Source of the DNA: Gnetum montanum
Taxonomy: Eukaryota; Streptophyta; Gnetopsida; Gnetales; Gnetaceae
Length of the DNA: 64,000 bases
NCBI GenBank assembly: GCA_015680685.1
Contig: MNCI01035860.1
Location: 92,816-156,815 of the forward strand
Direction: 5' to 3'
The notes under the pieces are model-generated. The model did not search any database. It was not told where the DNA came from and saw nothing but the letters and a program-made list of their open reading frames with translations. The number at the start of each line of letters is the position of its first letter. Within the stretch, counting starts at the first letter, position 1. Below are positions 23,021 through 34,357 of the stretch, piece by piece. Both the position numbers and the translations under genes were made by a program.

Positions 23021-23600
23021 TATGATCAATTAAGATTTCACAAGGATCAATGGATGAGCAAAACCCTAATCCATTAATGTGATTGTAGTTATGCTCAAAC
23101 TCGTGTCTTCCAACTTGAGAAATAAGCATCTTCCATTACTCCAAAAGACAATCCTTGCAACAAATTCCAACTAACTCTAGTATTATAAGATGTATGTTTT
23201 GATCTCATATTTCATAGATTACATCACCATTTTTTTAAAGCTCAAATCGATATAAAACCAAGCCATTTTTGCTATCCATCCAACTAATGTAAAATAAGGC
23301 TATGATCATGATCCATCTAACCAATGTAAATCTAGGTTTGATTCTAACAAATATGATGATATAGCACATGGTTATGTTCCACTGATGCTTAACAAAAGTT
23401 TGTGTATTTATAAAAAAAGATGTAACTCTTCATAGAGCTGTATGAAAAAAAGGAACTCATGTCACCAATCACATTTTATTGGGATAAGGCTAGGATAATA
23501 ATGATGATGGTAATTATATATCTTCAAAGTACACATAACCATAAATTCTTGGTTCTAATACTCTCTCACTCCTTAATGTAAAACTAGGTTATAACCAAAT
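23021..23600. other. Spacer between Elements 2 and 4, with a LINE 3' end
   Basis: Contains a non-LTR 3' remnant at 23400-23520. The remainder is AT-rich and I recognise nothing in it. Confidence 0.5.
23400..23520 (+). repeat. Non-LTR retrotransposon 3' remnant
   Basis: The frame reads HRAV, stop, KKGTHVTNHILLG, matching the '(D)RAxWxxRTHVADP' tail of plant non-LTR elements. The DNA then reads ATTTTATTGGGATAAGGCTA and ends in a GATAATAATGATGATGG simple repeat, as such 3' ends do. It is homologous to 11145-11225. Confidence 0.55.
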
Positions 23601-24473
23601 TGATGAACAATAAAAGCATTATTTTATAAGGGCTTAGTTGATATTGATACATCAACATAGCTTTATTAACTAAGCCCTTGCTACATCAGTGCATTTGCAT
23701 TAATGCAGTAAGAAAAATGGTTATAAATATAATTCACCCACTATTTTTAAGCATCATTTAGATAGTATTAGAGTTGAAATCTTGCAATTTATTTCCATAG
23801 TATTAATAAAGAGTCAATGAGTACCTACAACATGAATTTAAGTTGATTATACAACATCTTATTCAAGTGTCATTATACTTAGGCACAATCTATGACTAGC
23901 AATAAGATTAAGATTGATTCCTATTCGTGGTAATACTTTAACTTATAATATAATTTGCTTTTCATAAAATTTATTTTCCATGTAACTTAGCTTAATATTT
24001 ACATATTCATGCATATTAATCATTAATGGAATAAATGCAACTAGTTTTGGACATAAACACATATTCACTTGATAATCCTAATAATGCTATTTCGTGGTTC
24101 AACTAGTAGCATAATGCTTGGCAAACTCAATCATGGGTACATGAGTTTGGGATGTGTATGTGAAGCTCGGAATGGATACTCATCATCCTAAGGGTAGTTT
24201 AGGATTTATTTTCTTATTATTGATTAGATTAATTAATTTCTATGTTTCCATCTAGTTTAGCCATACCCACACAACATCAATAATCATACATCTCACCTTG
24301 GACTAAACTATACATAATAGAGTTACTACTAGTCTAAGTGAGAAGACAAAAACTTACGATTGTGTTTAACTAGCTAGATGCCATGGTAGTTTATTCCATG
24401 GAATTCTACTGAATTACGTGTGAATGCTTATAATCTATATGGTTTGACATAGGAAACACTCTACTACTTATCA
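23601..24473 (+). repeat. 5' LTR of Element 4 (873 bp)
   Basis: Starts TGATGAACAATAAAAGC and ends ACTTATCA, one base before a primer site. TATAAATA is at 23722-23729. It is similar to 49159-50002 throughout and more distantly to 34358-35219. Confidence 0.85.
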
Positions 24474-24474
24474 C

Positions 24475-24492
24475 TGGCATCGTTGCTAGGGA
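24475..24492 (+). other. Primer binding site of Element 4, tRNA-Asp type
   Basis: TGGCATCGTTGCTAGGGA differs from the tRNA-Asp complement TGGCGCCGTTGCCGGGGA by four transitions. Confidence 0.85.
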
Positions 24493-24909
24493 TGGTGCTA
24501 GTGATCTAGATTAGTTATACCATAAATGATCACTATAAAAAGCATTGATGATTTATCTCTTAAAACAATTAATATTGTAAGTCACATACACATTATTAAC
24601 TAAAAAATGTCTCCTTCACATAAGGTTGATAGCTCACTACATAATGAAAACACTAGTATGAGTAATGATATGATCCATATTGAAGAAAATTGAAGTGGAT
24701 AATTACAAGCAAGGATCTCATATACTCATTCAAAATATTTATCAAAGACTATGCTCAACTATCATAGACAATCCTTGAGTAGATAGAATAGGTTCTAAAA
24801 CACAAGGGGTCTCAAGGACTAGGACCTCTAGCAAATCTAGAAGATATGAACCAAGGGATCACAAAGAAAGATATAGAGACCACGAAAATTCTTTCAGTTT
24901 ATCACCTTA

Positions 24910-25120
24910 ATCATCCAGGTTTGATGAAGATAAACATAGACATAGAGATAAAGCTCCACTAAGAGATTGAAGAAGAAAACCTAGTGACCATCATAGAAGA
25001 AATCTAGATGATTGCAACAAAAGGAATTATAATAAACATCTTAGCAAGACATGAGATGAAGATAGAAATAGAGATCAAAGATAGGATAAAAGACATAAAA
25101 GAAATACAAAAGACACCGTG
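24910..25120 (+). repeat. Direct repeat in gag of Element 4, copy 1
   Basis: Shares most of its length with 27178-27392 (words GACATAGAGATA, CTCCACTAAGAGATTGAAGA, CATCTTAGCAAG, GATAGAAATAGAGATCAAAG). It encodes the Arg/Asp/His-rich part of Gag. The homologous part of Element 3 (38000-38110) is single, so this is a local duplication. Confidence 0.75.
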
Positions 25121-25508
25121 ATGATTCTTCCAAGTCATCATATTCCTCTTTGATGAGATTAGGTATTTCCTATACCACACCATATGAATCACAAGCATTT
25201 ACGTGCAATTTGATCAAATTCTGTGGATGATACTAGTGTGATATTTAGATTGTCAAGTATTCATCATAGGTTGCTATCTTCTCACTTGGAATAGTGGTAG
25301 CTTTATCACATATTATTTAGTCAAAAATGAGGTATATGATTATGATGTTATGTAGTCCTTAGACTAACTGAATAATAACATATAAACTAATTATTTAATC
25401 TCATTAACAATAATATTATTTCCTAAAATATCTTAAGGGTGATGTGTGTCCATTTCCATCTTACCATATACATCTTGAACTCGCATCTCCATTGCTGGGA
25501 TTACCAAG

Positions 25509-26500
25509 TGATGAGTGGCGAGGTACCCCTACACTCAACCATATGAAACGAGTGTAGCACGTGCGATCCGGTCGAACTCCGCAGACTAAATGCCTAAATG
25601 CTGCAAGGAACACTTGGGGTTAATTAATCGTTGTCTTCCCAGACTTACTTGTTGTTGTCATGGTGTATGGTTAAGTAAGTCCGAGGTATATGATTTTTTT
25701 GGTCTTTTATAGTTTATCTCCTATGCTAAAGGGTGAAGGGTTGAGAGACTAAAACTAACTCTAACTACAATGCTAAGTCCTAGCGTCAACATCCGTTCCC
25801 ACTTTCCGTACACACCCTGAACTGTGCAACTGTGGCTACCAAACGCTAATCGTTACTGGGATTACCACACGTAACGCACGTGCTCGAAGCGGTCGTACTG
25901 AGGCACCTAACTAGCCTAAGTGTGATAAGCAGCTGATTCCTTGACTAGCCGTACACATCCGTAGATGCTCGTAATCAAGTCGTACTTGTCCCACGTTCTA
26001 GGAGATAAGGGTGAGAGAATCTAATCGCGATGAGTAGCCGATTCCTTGGCTAGCCGTACACATTCGTCAATGCTCGTAACCAAGTCGTACTCATGCCGCG
26101 TTACTAGGAAAGCAATAAATAACATTAAATAAACCTATCCATGTACTGCAAGGTTTATCCACAAAGCTCGTCTTTATTGCCGTACACAACTTGCGTTCAG
26201 GTACAAAGCTGCTCGAATAAAGAACCGTTCACTTGGGGGACTCCTACTGCGGGCACATGGAAAATATTCTATCTCTGGGGTGATCAATCTGCCAGAGCTT
26301 TGCTACTTTACACCTAGGATGTCAAATGAGGGGAGTGCTTCCTCTTATTTATAGATTTGGCGGCGGACCGCGATATCGCGTACACGACATCGTAGGGGAC
26401 GACGCGATATCGCGTACGCGATATCACAGGGGATGCGGTATCGCGATGGCCGTGATATCGCGTACGCGATATCGCAGCTTGTGCATATCGCGTCTCATCA
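25509..26500 (-). repeat. Inner, young solo LTR (992 bp) with GATATCGCG palindromes
   Basis: Starts TGATGAGTGGCGAGG and ends CGTCTCATCA, flanked by a perfect CCAAG duplication (25504-25508 and 26501-26505). It lies inside the outer solo LTR, so it is younger. CpG is common here, unlike its surroundings. TATAAATA in minus orientation is at 26346-26353. The U3 part holds two copies of a 20-bp perfect palindrome (26406-26425 and 26454-26473). It is the same LTR family as Element 2. Confidence 0.95.
26406..26473. promoter_or_regulatory. Paired 20-bp palindromes in the U3 of the solo LTR
   Basis: GATATCGCGTACGCGATATC occurs at 26406-26425 and again at 26454-26473, with related words (ACACGACATCG, GGTATCGCGATGG) before and between. 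They lie 55-125 bases upstream of the LTR's TATA box (minus orientation). Degraded versions occupy the same place in the Element 2 LTRs. A protein-binding or enhancer role is inferred. Confidence 0.5.
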
Positions 26501-27177
26501 CCAAGGGTTATGCTATTATGAAAACCAAGCAATAACATTGTTGGGATTATGAAGTGAATACATGTTTATACTCAAAATTGGTCATGCTCATTCCACCAAT
26601 TGATTAATGTGCATGGAAACATAAATATTAACTAAGTACATAGAAAGTAAATTACATTGAAAGTAAATCTATTCTAAGCTAAAGTGTTGCAATGAATATA
26701 AATCAATCTTGATCTTATTATCATTCATGAAATGTGTCTAGGTACAATGTCACTCACATAAGATATCCTACAACTGACTCAAATCCACACTGCAGGCACT
26801 CATTGACTATTTCTAAGATTATAGAATAAAACTACAAGAATTTGGCTACCCTACTGACCAAATGGTATCAAATAAATGACAAGTGCTCACATATTTATAG
26901 ACAAATATAGTCATTGCATTGATAAGAATGCATTAATGCATTTAGCTACATCAATGAAGCTAAGTTATAACATCTACGATATGGCATATACAATGTAGCA
27001 TCTAAGATGTAGTAGCCAATTGAGATGCACCAATAAGGATGCTACAAGATAGATGTGACATAGCATCTACAATATAGATATGATATCTCAATCAACTCAT
27101 ACACTTGATAAAATGATGCTTCATCATGTCCCAATGACTTAACTACCTAAAAAATCAGGTTGCATCACTCTTCATCG

Positions 27178-27392
27178 CCATCATCTAGCTATAATGAAGA
27201 TGAATGTAGACATAGAGATAGAGCTCCATTAAGAGATTGAAGATGAAAACTTGGTGACCATCATAAAAGAAATCTAGCCAATCACAATAAGAAGAATCAT
27301 AACAAATATCTTAGCAAGGCTTGAGATGGATATAGAAATGGAGATCAAAGGTAGGATAAAGGACATCAAAGGGAGCATATAAAAAACCATCA
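27178..27392 (+). repeat. Direct repeat in gag of Element 4, copy 2
   Basis: Partner of 24910-25120. Removing the solo LTR at 25151-27167 puts the two copies nearly head to tail. Confidence 0.75.
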
Positions 27393-28932
27393 CAATCAAG
27401 AAGATAGATACAAGGATTATTATTATGACTATGACATGTCTAATAATGATGAACTTTAATAACTACTAGAAGTATGATTCAGATCAGGGAGGCAATAAGA
27501 ATACCTCACAAGCATCAAAGAAAAATCCACATAAATGAATTAACATAAATTTAAGGAAGGCTGTAATTTTGATCTACAACATCATCTACAAGTTTTCTAT
27601 GATGCCTATGCCTTGAAAATTATTGAAAGTAAATGACAAAAGCTTAAGCTATTTCCTAGGACACTAATAAAAGAATTTGAAAGTTGGTGCACATTGTTGA
27701 AACCAAATTCAATCCACTGATGATCCATGATGCTTAAGCTTTTTAACAAAAAGTACTAAACTTATTTAGGGATATCAAATTTTAGAAAATAAATCCAAGG
27801 ATGGAAGTAAGAAAATCCTAAATCCCTTAACATAACCCTAGTTAGATATCATTCTCTACTACACAAATGTCCAAACCATGGATTTTCTTAAAATGAGTCA
27901 CTTTGTCACATCATAAATGGGCTTCATAACAAAACAAGAAAGATTCTTGGGATTTTTGTCCAACGAAGACTATTAAAACTCACAGCCCACTAGGTACAAA
28001 GATTAATTAAATAGGTGGCAAAAGAATGAGAGTTATGCAATAGGGATAGTACAAAGAAGTATAACCACGAGTTAGCCCTTTGTAAGAAAGAGGTTAGTAT
28101 CTATGATAAATAAGAAGAGAAACCTCTCAACATGGTTGTTCAATGAAAAACCTTGATGATGCAAAAGTTTATCATTGAGATTGTGGCAAGAATAGATAAG
28201 ATGTGGGATTTGATGGATGAAAAATTTGCAACTACCTTAAAAATCATGGTGAAAAAGATAGAGTAGGTAAAAGCAGGAAATCAAAAAAAGAAAAGAAAAA
28301 AAATAACAAGAAAATAAGTAGGGATACTTATTGGTGAAAAGGAAAACCTATAGTAGTAAAAGAGGTTGCAAACTTAGATTCAAAGAAGGATGATGGATAT
28401 GACATTTGCCAATATGAACATCTAAAGGGATACTACCTAATTATGTTACATCTACAAGAGTATGGAACTTATGCTTTTAACCCCAAGTTTATCGAAAAGT
28501 AAATGCCTAGGATATTGCCTTATTTAAAAGACAATTATACATAGTCCTAAAACCAACCTTAATACTATCCAAGTGGGACTCCTCCTCATCCTCATGACTA
28601 TTATTAGCAATAGTGGCAAAACTCACAGTCATGGGGAATATCATCACTAAAGTAGCAATATACCTATTGTTAGTTAGACCCTTATGGATACTATGTCTAA
28701 TAACTTTTTTTTTCTAATGGTTTTACTATCCATGCCTTAATTCAATATTACCATCCTCCTAAATACCATCAACCTACAACACCTCATGTGAAATCATCAT
28801 CTATGTCTTTCACCATTTGTCATATCCTCAATACTCTCATATCCTTCTCCATCATGTGTCACAACAATAATGTAGAAAGAATTTCCACCACAACCCTAAT
28901 AAAAGAACAATACTTGCATTCCAAAAATATAA

Positions 28933-29770
28933 ATGGACAATAATGCTAGTAGCTCTAAGCACAGATATCAAAAATACCATTCCTTTATGATGGTTCCCAC
29001 ACCTATAAATAAAACTAGTAAACTAACCAACTCATCAGAACCAATGCAAGGTCCATACAGTGCAACTTCCTTCCTTGGAAAAATAATGCCTCTTAATGCT
29101 ACACAAAACCTAACAAATATCACCACTCTTAAACAAGACATAAAAACTATCATGCTTACTCATGTGGTGAGTGATTGGATTAAGGTAGGATCTCTCTCTA
29201 AAAAGGGAACAAATCTAAGAAGTCCCTTGATATGCTTACAGGTTGTTAGAAATTTCATCACACAAATTTATATTAAACTTAGGTTTAGGTATGAATTTTA
29301 TCTCATAAGAAATGTAAAAATCCTAAAACTTGCTAGTGGTTAAAAAATAAAAAATCATGTTGGAGCTTGTAGATCAATCCATCACTTTTCCTTAGGAAGG
29401 ATTGATGATGTGGTGATCACCATTGGTGGGTGGTCATATTTAGCAAATTTTCTTGTAATTAATATGAAGGATAGCAAGGGTGAATTACCAATCATTATGG
29501 GAAAGGCTTAGCTTAGGATAATTGATGCTAAACTAGGAATCTAAGAACTCTTCTCAGAGATTGCCAAGGTGACAAAACATGATACTATAAAGAGGCAAAA
29601 ACATTCATGCATTACTTACAATGATGAAGGGTGTAATTACTGGTCAAGAGTTCAAAGTGTTAACACAATGCCCATACTAGTCCACAACAAACTTGAAAAA
29701 CAACTTTGTATGTAAAAACATGTCTACACAATAGTTACTAAACTAAAAAACACCCAGTGACTAGAAAATG
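28933..29770 (+). pseudogene. pol: Gag-protease junction and protease remnant of Element 4
   Basis: The open stretch 28933-29343 carries MLTHVVSDWIKVGSLSKKGT, which aligns with MLTQTITHWIKQGLF in Element 3 just before the protease. The active-site loop is unrecognisable (IKLRFRYEFYLI where Element 3 has KALLDFRSRVNLIS). After a frame change, MLELVDQSI-like and IIMGKA-like pieces follow (29350-29510), then a linker to 29770 (KLKNTQ). The coding part of the element stops there; what follows is unrelated repeat A, so RT to integrase are absent. Confidence 0.6.
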
Positions 29771-29799
29771 AAAGTCTCAGGTTGTCCAAAACATGCATG

Positions 29800-31243
29800 T
29801 ATTTATGAAAAATTATTCTTTCCCAACCTCATAAGAACACCTTCATAAATTAAGTGTAAAATAATTATATCACAGCCACAAACAATCTTCAATTCAATAT
29901 AACCTTTAATAAGTTAGTAATTATGATATAGCGTGGCATAAAATTCCAATTGAATGTAGACTTAGCCTACCTTTCATGAACTAGGAATGATAGGGGAATG
30001 CTAAAAAACAACAAGTTCAAGTAATAAACTTGAATAGCCTAGTCAATGTAAATAAAAACTAAGTATAAAAATGAATTATCTAATGATGTGAAATAAAATC
30101 TAAGTATGGAAAAGTAAATAAAAGGGCATAAAAATGATAAAAATGGGAAACTTGATCTGGGAAAAGGGCTTGGTTCCTTTTCCCAATAATAAAAATGCTT
30201 GATTATATGAATGGAAAATGTTTGTCTCTAATGGAGGACCAAAGCTACAAGTGTTGATGAAAGGTGTAATGGAGATAACACTAATAATAAAAGCTCAATT
30301 TATGAACAAAATGGGGATTGTAGTGCTGAAATTGAACCTTTGGGAGGTGTATATTTAAATAGTGAAGCTTTAGGCATGGTCTAGAATTGATTTGAAGCTA
30401 AAATAAGGTTGTTTTGACTAATTTTCTAGTAAGTGACGCTGGAGTTGAAAAAAATTCTAACTCTAGAATTAGCAACGTTGATGTTGAAAAACTCTAATAC
30501 TACAACAGTGATCCAAGAACCACCAAACTAATGTTGATGCTTCATTAATGTTAGTGCTTAAGTTGTTAGGGATTCAGGTGCCAAATTGAACTTGCAAACA
30601 ACTAGAAAGAGCTATGGTGACTATGAAGCATGCAGGAGATGTTGGGAAGGTAAACACTCATGCTTTTAGTCTCTTCAAATCTAAGAAATCACTCTAGATC
30701 TCAAGAAACCAACATAGAATTTGGATTTTAATCCCATATTTATAGGCTCAAGGTTTCCAAATTCAACCTTAGAGTTAAGTGGAGTTAACTTAAAGTTTTT
30801 TTTAATAACTTTAACTTGAGAGGCTTAATGGTGCAGGTCACACAAGAGGTGATGCTAACATGTTAGTGTTAGTGTCACCAAGAACTTGAAAAATTTTTCT
30901 AAGATTTTTCAAACTACAATCCCAAGCCTCCAAGACCCTTTTTGATGCTCAACATACTATTGAATTATGTTGTGACGATGACTACGAGACACTAAAAAGC
31001 TTGTGGATTTGGGAAATGCTTTCAAGTACTAATCTTAGTGACTTAGGATGATGGTGACATAGGTAAGGTAACATTGACATTGACATTGATGCTAGTGTCT
31101 ACCTCACCTACCATACTTACAAAATGTTAAGACTACCTTCATACCTACCAAAATTAACATTTGGTGCCTTGGAAACAATGTTGATTGGTTGCCAGAGAGC
31201 CCAAGAAGCCAAGATTGCTACCAAAATGCTAGTTTTTGCAGGT
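29800..31243. repeat. 1.4-kb repeat A, unclassified
   Basis: Colinear with 32250-33827 (matching words near 29815/32260, 29960/32390, 30190/32790, 31160/33740). No protein match. A TATAAATA-type word in minus orientation lies near 30730 and recurs at the same place in copy B (near 33270), which would fit an LTR or LTR-like unit on the minus strand. No clear TG...CA ends or target duplication could be fixed. Confidence 0.65.
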
Positions 31244-32249
31244 GAATAAAACCTTATTATCATTAATATTTAATGGGATAATAATTGAAAGCATAAATCA
31301 CTAAATATGATAAAATAGAAAACCTACAATGTATGATCCAAGGAATGTGTGGTCCAATTTTTGAATACTTGCCAATGATTTTAGTTATGGGGAGATACCC
31401 TATCTTGAATAAAGAATTGATAAGTGCATTTTTAGTTTTTTTTTATAATTTTTCTATTTTCTTGAGTTATTTACTTTATAATTTGTAGATATTTCCCATG
31501 TTTTTATTAAGAATGTTATTAGTCATGATGCAAAAATCAACAACGTGTATTGGAATTTTGTCCTATGCTATCAAGATATTCAGTATATAATTATTTAAAG
31601 TAGTATGACCATGTCATCCATCCCTTTAGTTTGCATAAATAAGATGTCTTTATCATGAACATAATGTGGTTCTTCTTACATGAAACTAAAATTAACTTAT
31701 GATCATTATGCCTTGAAGAAATAGAGAAGGGTCAACAAGAAATGGAAAAGGATGTGACATCAAGGAATTTGTTAATTCTTTGAACTTCCTCTATGGATCT
31801 TGCTATTTCATGTAGTTATATCATTATTTGTGTTTTAATTGTTAATGGAAGAATGTTCCCTAATAAATTTGTTACCTTACTATGTAAATAGAAAGACATG
31901 TTACCTATGCCTAAAGGTAGTCCTCTAGTAAAGATAACACAATAATTATTTAATTCACATAAAAAATATTCCTTAGATACCATTGAAAAAGCATGCTACC
32001 TATGCCTGAATTTGCACTATTGATGGGATTAGCATGCTAGAAAGATATGTTATCCATGGTTAAAGGCACCCCTATAACTAGTGACCAAGAGTCCTTAAAC
32101 TTAATATTTTAAATCATTAATTAATTAATTAATTGCTTCCTTATTTTCTCTTGTTGGGTGATGGCATTTTCATATGGTTGTGGTTGGTCTCATGGTGGTA
32201 AGTTTAGGATGATGCAATATGATGTCACTTGAAAAGATATATGTTCCTA
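31244..32249 (+). other. Element 4 post-pol segment between repeats A and B
   Basis: Parts at 31650-31780 and 31880-32060 resemble 43610-43760 and 43900-43940 of Element 3 (CTTATGATCATTATGC; AGACATGTTA...GGTTAAAGGCA/GGCTGAAGGTA). This identifies it as non-coding sequence downstream of integrase. No ORF is seen. Confidence 0.5.
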
Positions 32250-34130
32250 CAAAATTATTCTTTCTTAATCTTGCAGGGATACCTCTACAAATTAAGCATT
32301 GAAATACTTAATCCACAACCAAAATGATCATCGATTTGGTATAACCTTTGATAAGTTAATGGTTATCACATAATAGGACATACACCTCTAATTAAATGTA
32401 GACTTAGCCTACCACACAAAAACTAGGAATAATAAGGGAATGATGAAAATGATAGGTTTAGGTAGTAAAATTGACTAAGTCCTAATTGTTGAAAATAAAA
32501 CTAAGTATGGAATAAACTATGAGAGATAGAATATTATTAGGAGGTGTTAGAACCCCAAAATAATTGTAATATAAGAAAACCTCAAGATATATGTCTAATT
32601 AGTACTTTATAACTCAGCATTGTCCATTGGAATGAAACCCATGACTTGGAGCTTTCAAATAGAGAGTCTTACCACTAGGCTGATACTTCATTGTTAGAGA
32701 TAGAATATTATCTAGGTATAGAACCATAAATAGAGAAAAAAATATTTAAAATATAGAGAAATCAATATAGGGAAAATGATTTTGGTTTCCTTTCCAAATA
32801 ATGAAGATGCTCAATTAAGTGAATGATAAATGTTTGCCTTTTATGGAGGGTCAAAACTACAAGTATTGGTGAAAAATATAAGAAAGATAAAATTGATAAT
32901 AAAGGCTCAATTTAGGAGCAAAATGGAGGCATTAGAAGTGAAATTAAATCTTTAAAGAATGAATGTATGGATGGGGAAGTTGTAGACATTATCTAGAATT
33001 AAATTAGAATTAAAACAAGATTATTTTAGCTAAGTGTCCTAGGATTGATGCTAGAGTTAAAAAAGTTCTAGCTTTAGAGAATTGACGTTGATGCTAAAAA
33101 ATTCCAAGTTTGAGACGATGATGTGAAAACTACTAGGCAGAGTTGGGGTGGTTGTGAAGCGTGTGGAAGATGCATAGAAGATGGATGGTCATGCTCTTGG
33201 TCTCTCAAAATCCAAAAAAGTGTTTTAGATCTCAATAAATTGGTCCCAAATTTGGGTTTTGATCTCATATTTATAGCCTTAGGGTTGCTCAATTTGATCT
33301 AGAGTTAAGTAGAGTTCACTTGGAGTTTTTTTTTTAAAAAATTTTTACTTGTCAGACTAGGCAACACTAGTTACAAGAGAGGTGACATTAACATTTCAGC
33401 ATTATGAGGAGAGAAAAAGTTTCCCAGTGTTTGCCAAACTATGGTTTCAAGATGTCAACGTTAGCATCACTAGGAGATAGAAGAAATTTTTTAGTATTTT
33501 CCAAACCAAAAATTTAACTCTTTAGGATGTCTTTTGATGTCAAAATATATCATGATGATGCTAATAGAATGCTAAGTAGCTCGTAGATGTAGAACTTTCT
33601 ATAGAATGTTCATCTTGGTGACTTGGGATGATGATGATGTAGGTAGGGTAACATTGACATTGACGTTGGCATCAATGTCCCCTATCATACTTAGAAAAAA
33701 ATTTAGTCATGATCCTCAAGATTACCTCCAAACCTATTAAAATTAACATTTGGTATCTTAGAAAAGATGCCAAATGGTTGTCAGAGAACCCCACAAGCTA
33801 AGACTAGAGTTGAGATGCTAGTTTTTGTCAACAAGAAGTGTTGGACTAATGTTGGTGATGGTGATGGAGATGCTAATGCTAGTGTCAATCTTACCTTCAT
33901 ACTTAGAAAAAATTTGGTTCTAGGGTCTTATGGTCAACTCATTAATATGTCAAAATTTGATGTGTACCATGAATAGATTACTATTGGTGAGTTATTTGGG
34001 ATCCTATGAGGTCAAAATAGAAGCTAAGAAGTAGTTAAGTGTAGGTGATGTGGGTAATGTCATCTAGGGATAATGCTAACACTACATTAGCATCACCTCC
34101 AATACTTAGAAAAAATTTCATTCTTAAAAT
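32250..34130. repeat. 1.4-kb repeat B with SINE insertion and extra tandem units
   Basis: Partner of repeat A. It differs by a 158-bp SINE plus its duplicated target (32538-32711), and at the right end by about three diverged units of roughly 200 bp that share ACTTAGAAAAAATTT (33690, 33901, 34098). No coding sequence. Confidence 0.6.
32538..32695 (-). repeat. tRNA-derived SINE copy S1c with 16-bp target duplication
   Basis: The 16 bases AGAGATAGAATATTAT occur at 32522-32537 and exactly again at 32696-32711. On the minus strand the insert starts with a tRNA-like head: CAGCCTAGTGGTAAGACTC (A box) and GGGTTTCATTCC about 35 bases on (B box). It ends GGGGTTCTAACACC. A long target duplication is the mark of LINE-driven insertion. 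The absence of this segment from repeat A confirms it as an insertion. Confidence 0.88.
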
Positions 34131-34357
34131 TTTCTAATGTCACTAGAAGTGTTGCTCATATGTTGGGTTATGAGATGGAATGGTCCTTGGATGTCTTAGA
34201 AGGCTAGAAATGTATCTTATGATGCTATTTTTAGGCCATTTTGATGCTCAAATTTAGATGGAATAATGTCAAAACCACACTTATTCTTACTCATTATGAA
34301 ACATAAAAAAGTGAGTACAATAGTATGAACTTGGTTTGAGACCTTGATAGATAGGTA
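34131..34357 (+). other. Short unclassified stretch before the solo LTR
   Basis: AT-rich, without a conserved frame. It is probably remaining Element 4 or repeat B sequence. Confidence 0.4.

Larger units (their letters stand above)
25151..27167 (-). repeat. Outer solo LTR inside gag of Element 4
   Basis: Starts TGATGAGATTAGG and ends GGTTGCATCA, flanked by a perfect CTCTT duplication (25146-25150 and 27168-27172). TATAAATA in minus orientation lies at 26892-26899. Without the inner insertion it is about 1,020 bp. It is related to the LTRs at 10062 and 34358. A solo LTR arises when the two LTRs of an element recombine and delete the interior. Confidence 0.92.
24607..28930 (+). pseudogene. gag: gag of Element 4, interrupted by nested solo LTRs
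   Basis: The start is set at ATG 24607 (MSPSHKVDSSLHNENTS), comparable to the SSSH starts of relatives. An Arg/Asp-rich region of about 215 bp occurs twice (24910-25120 and 27178-27392), with the solo LTR at 25151-27167 inserted between the copies. The core follows at 27540-27780 (DLQHHLQVFYDAYALKIIES...KLKLFPRTLIKEFESWC). Then come a helical Lys-rich part (28190-28320), a word ICQYEHLKG (28400), and a Tyr/Pro/Gln-rich tail to about 28900. The order matches Element 3 residue by residue in several stretches. Stops are frequent. Confidence 0.75.

Noticed and set aside
31180-31200. Primer site for initiator tRNA-Met after repeat A (TGGTTGCCAGAGAGCCC)
   Set aside because: It needs several insertions to match TGGTATCAGAGCC, and no LTR end adjoins it.
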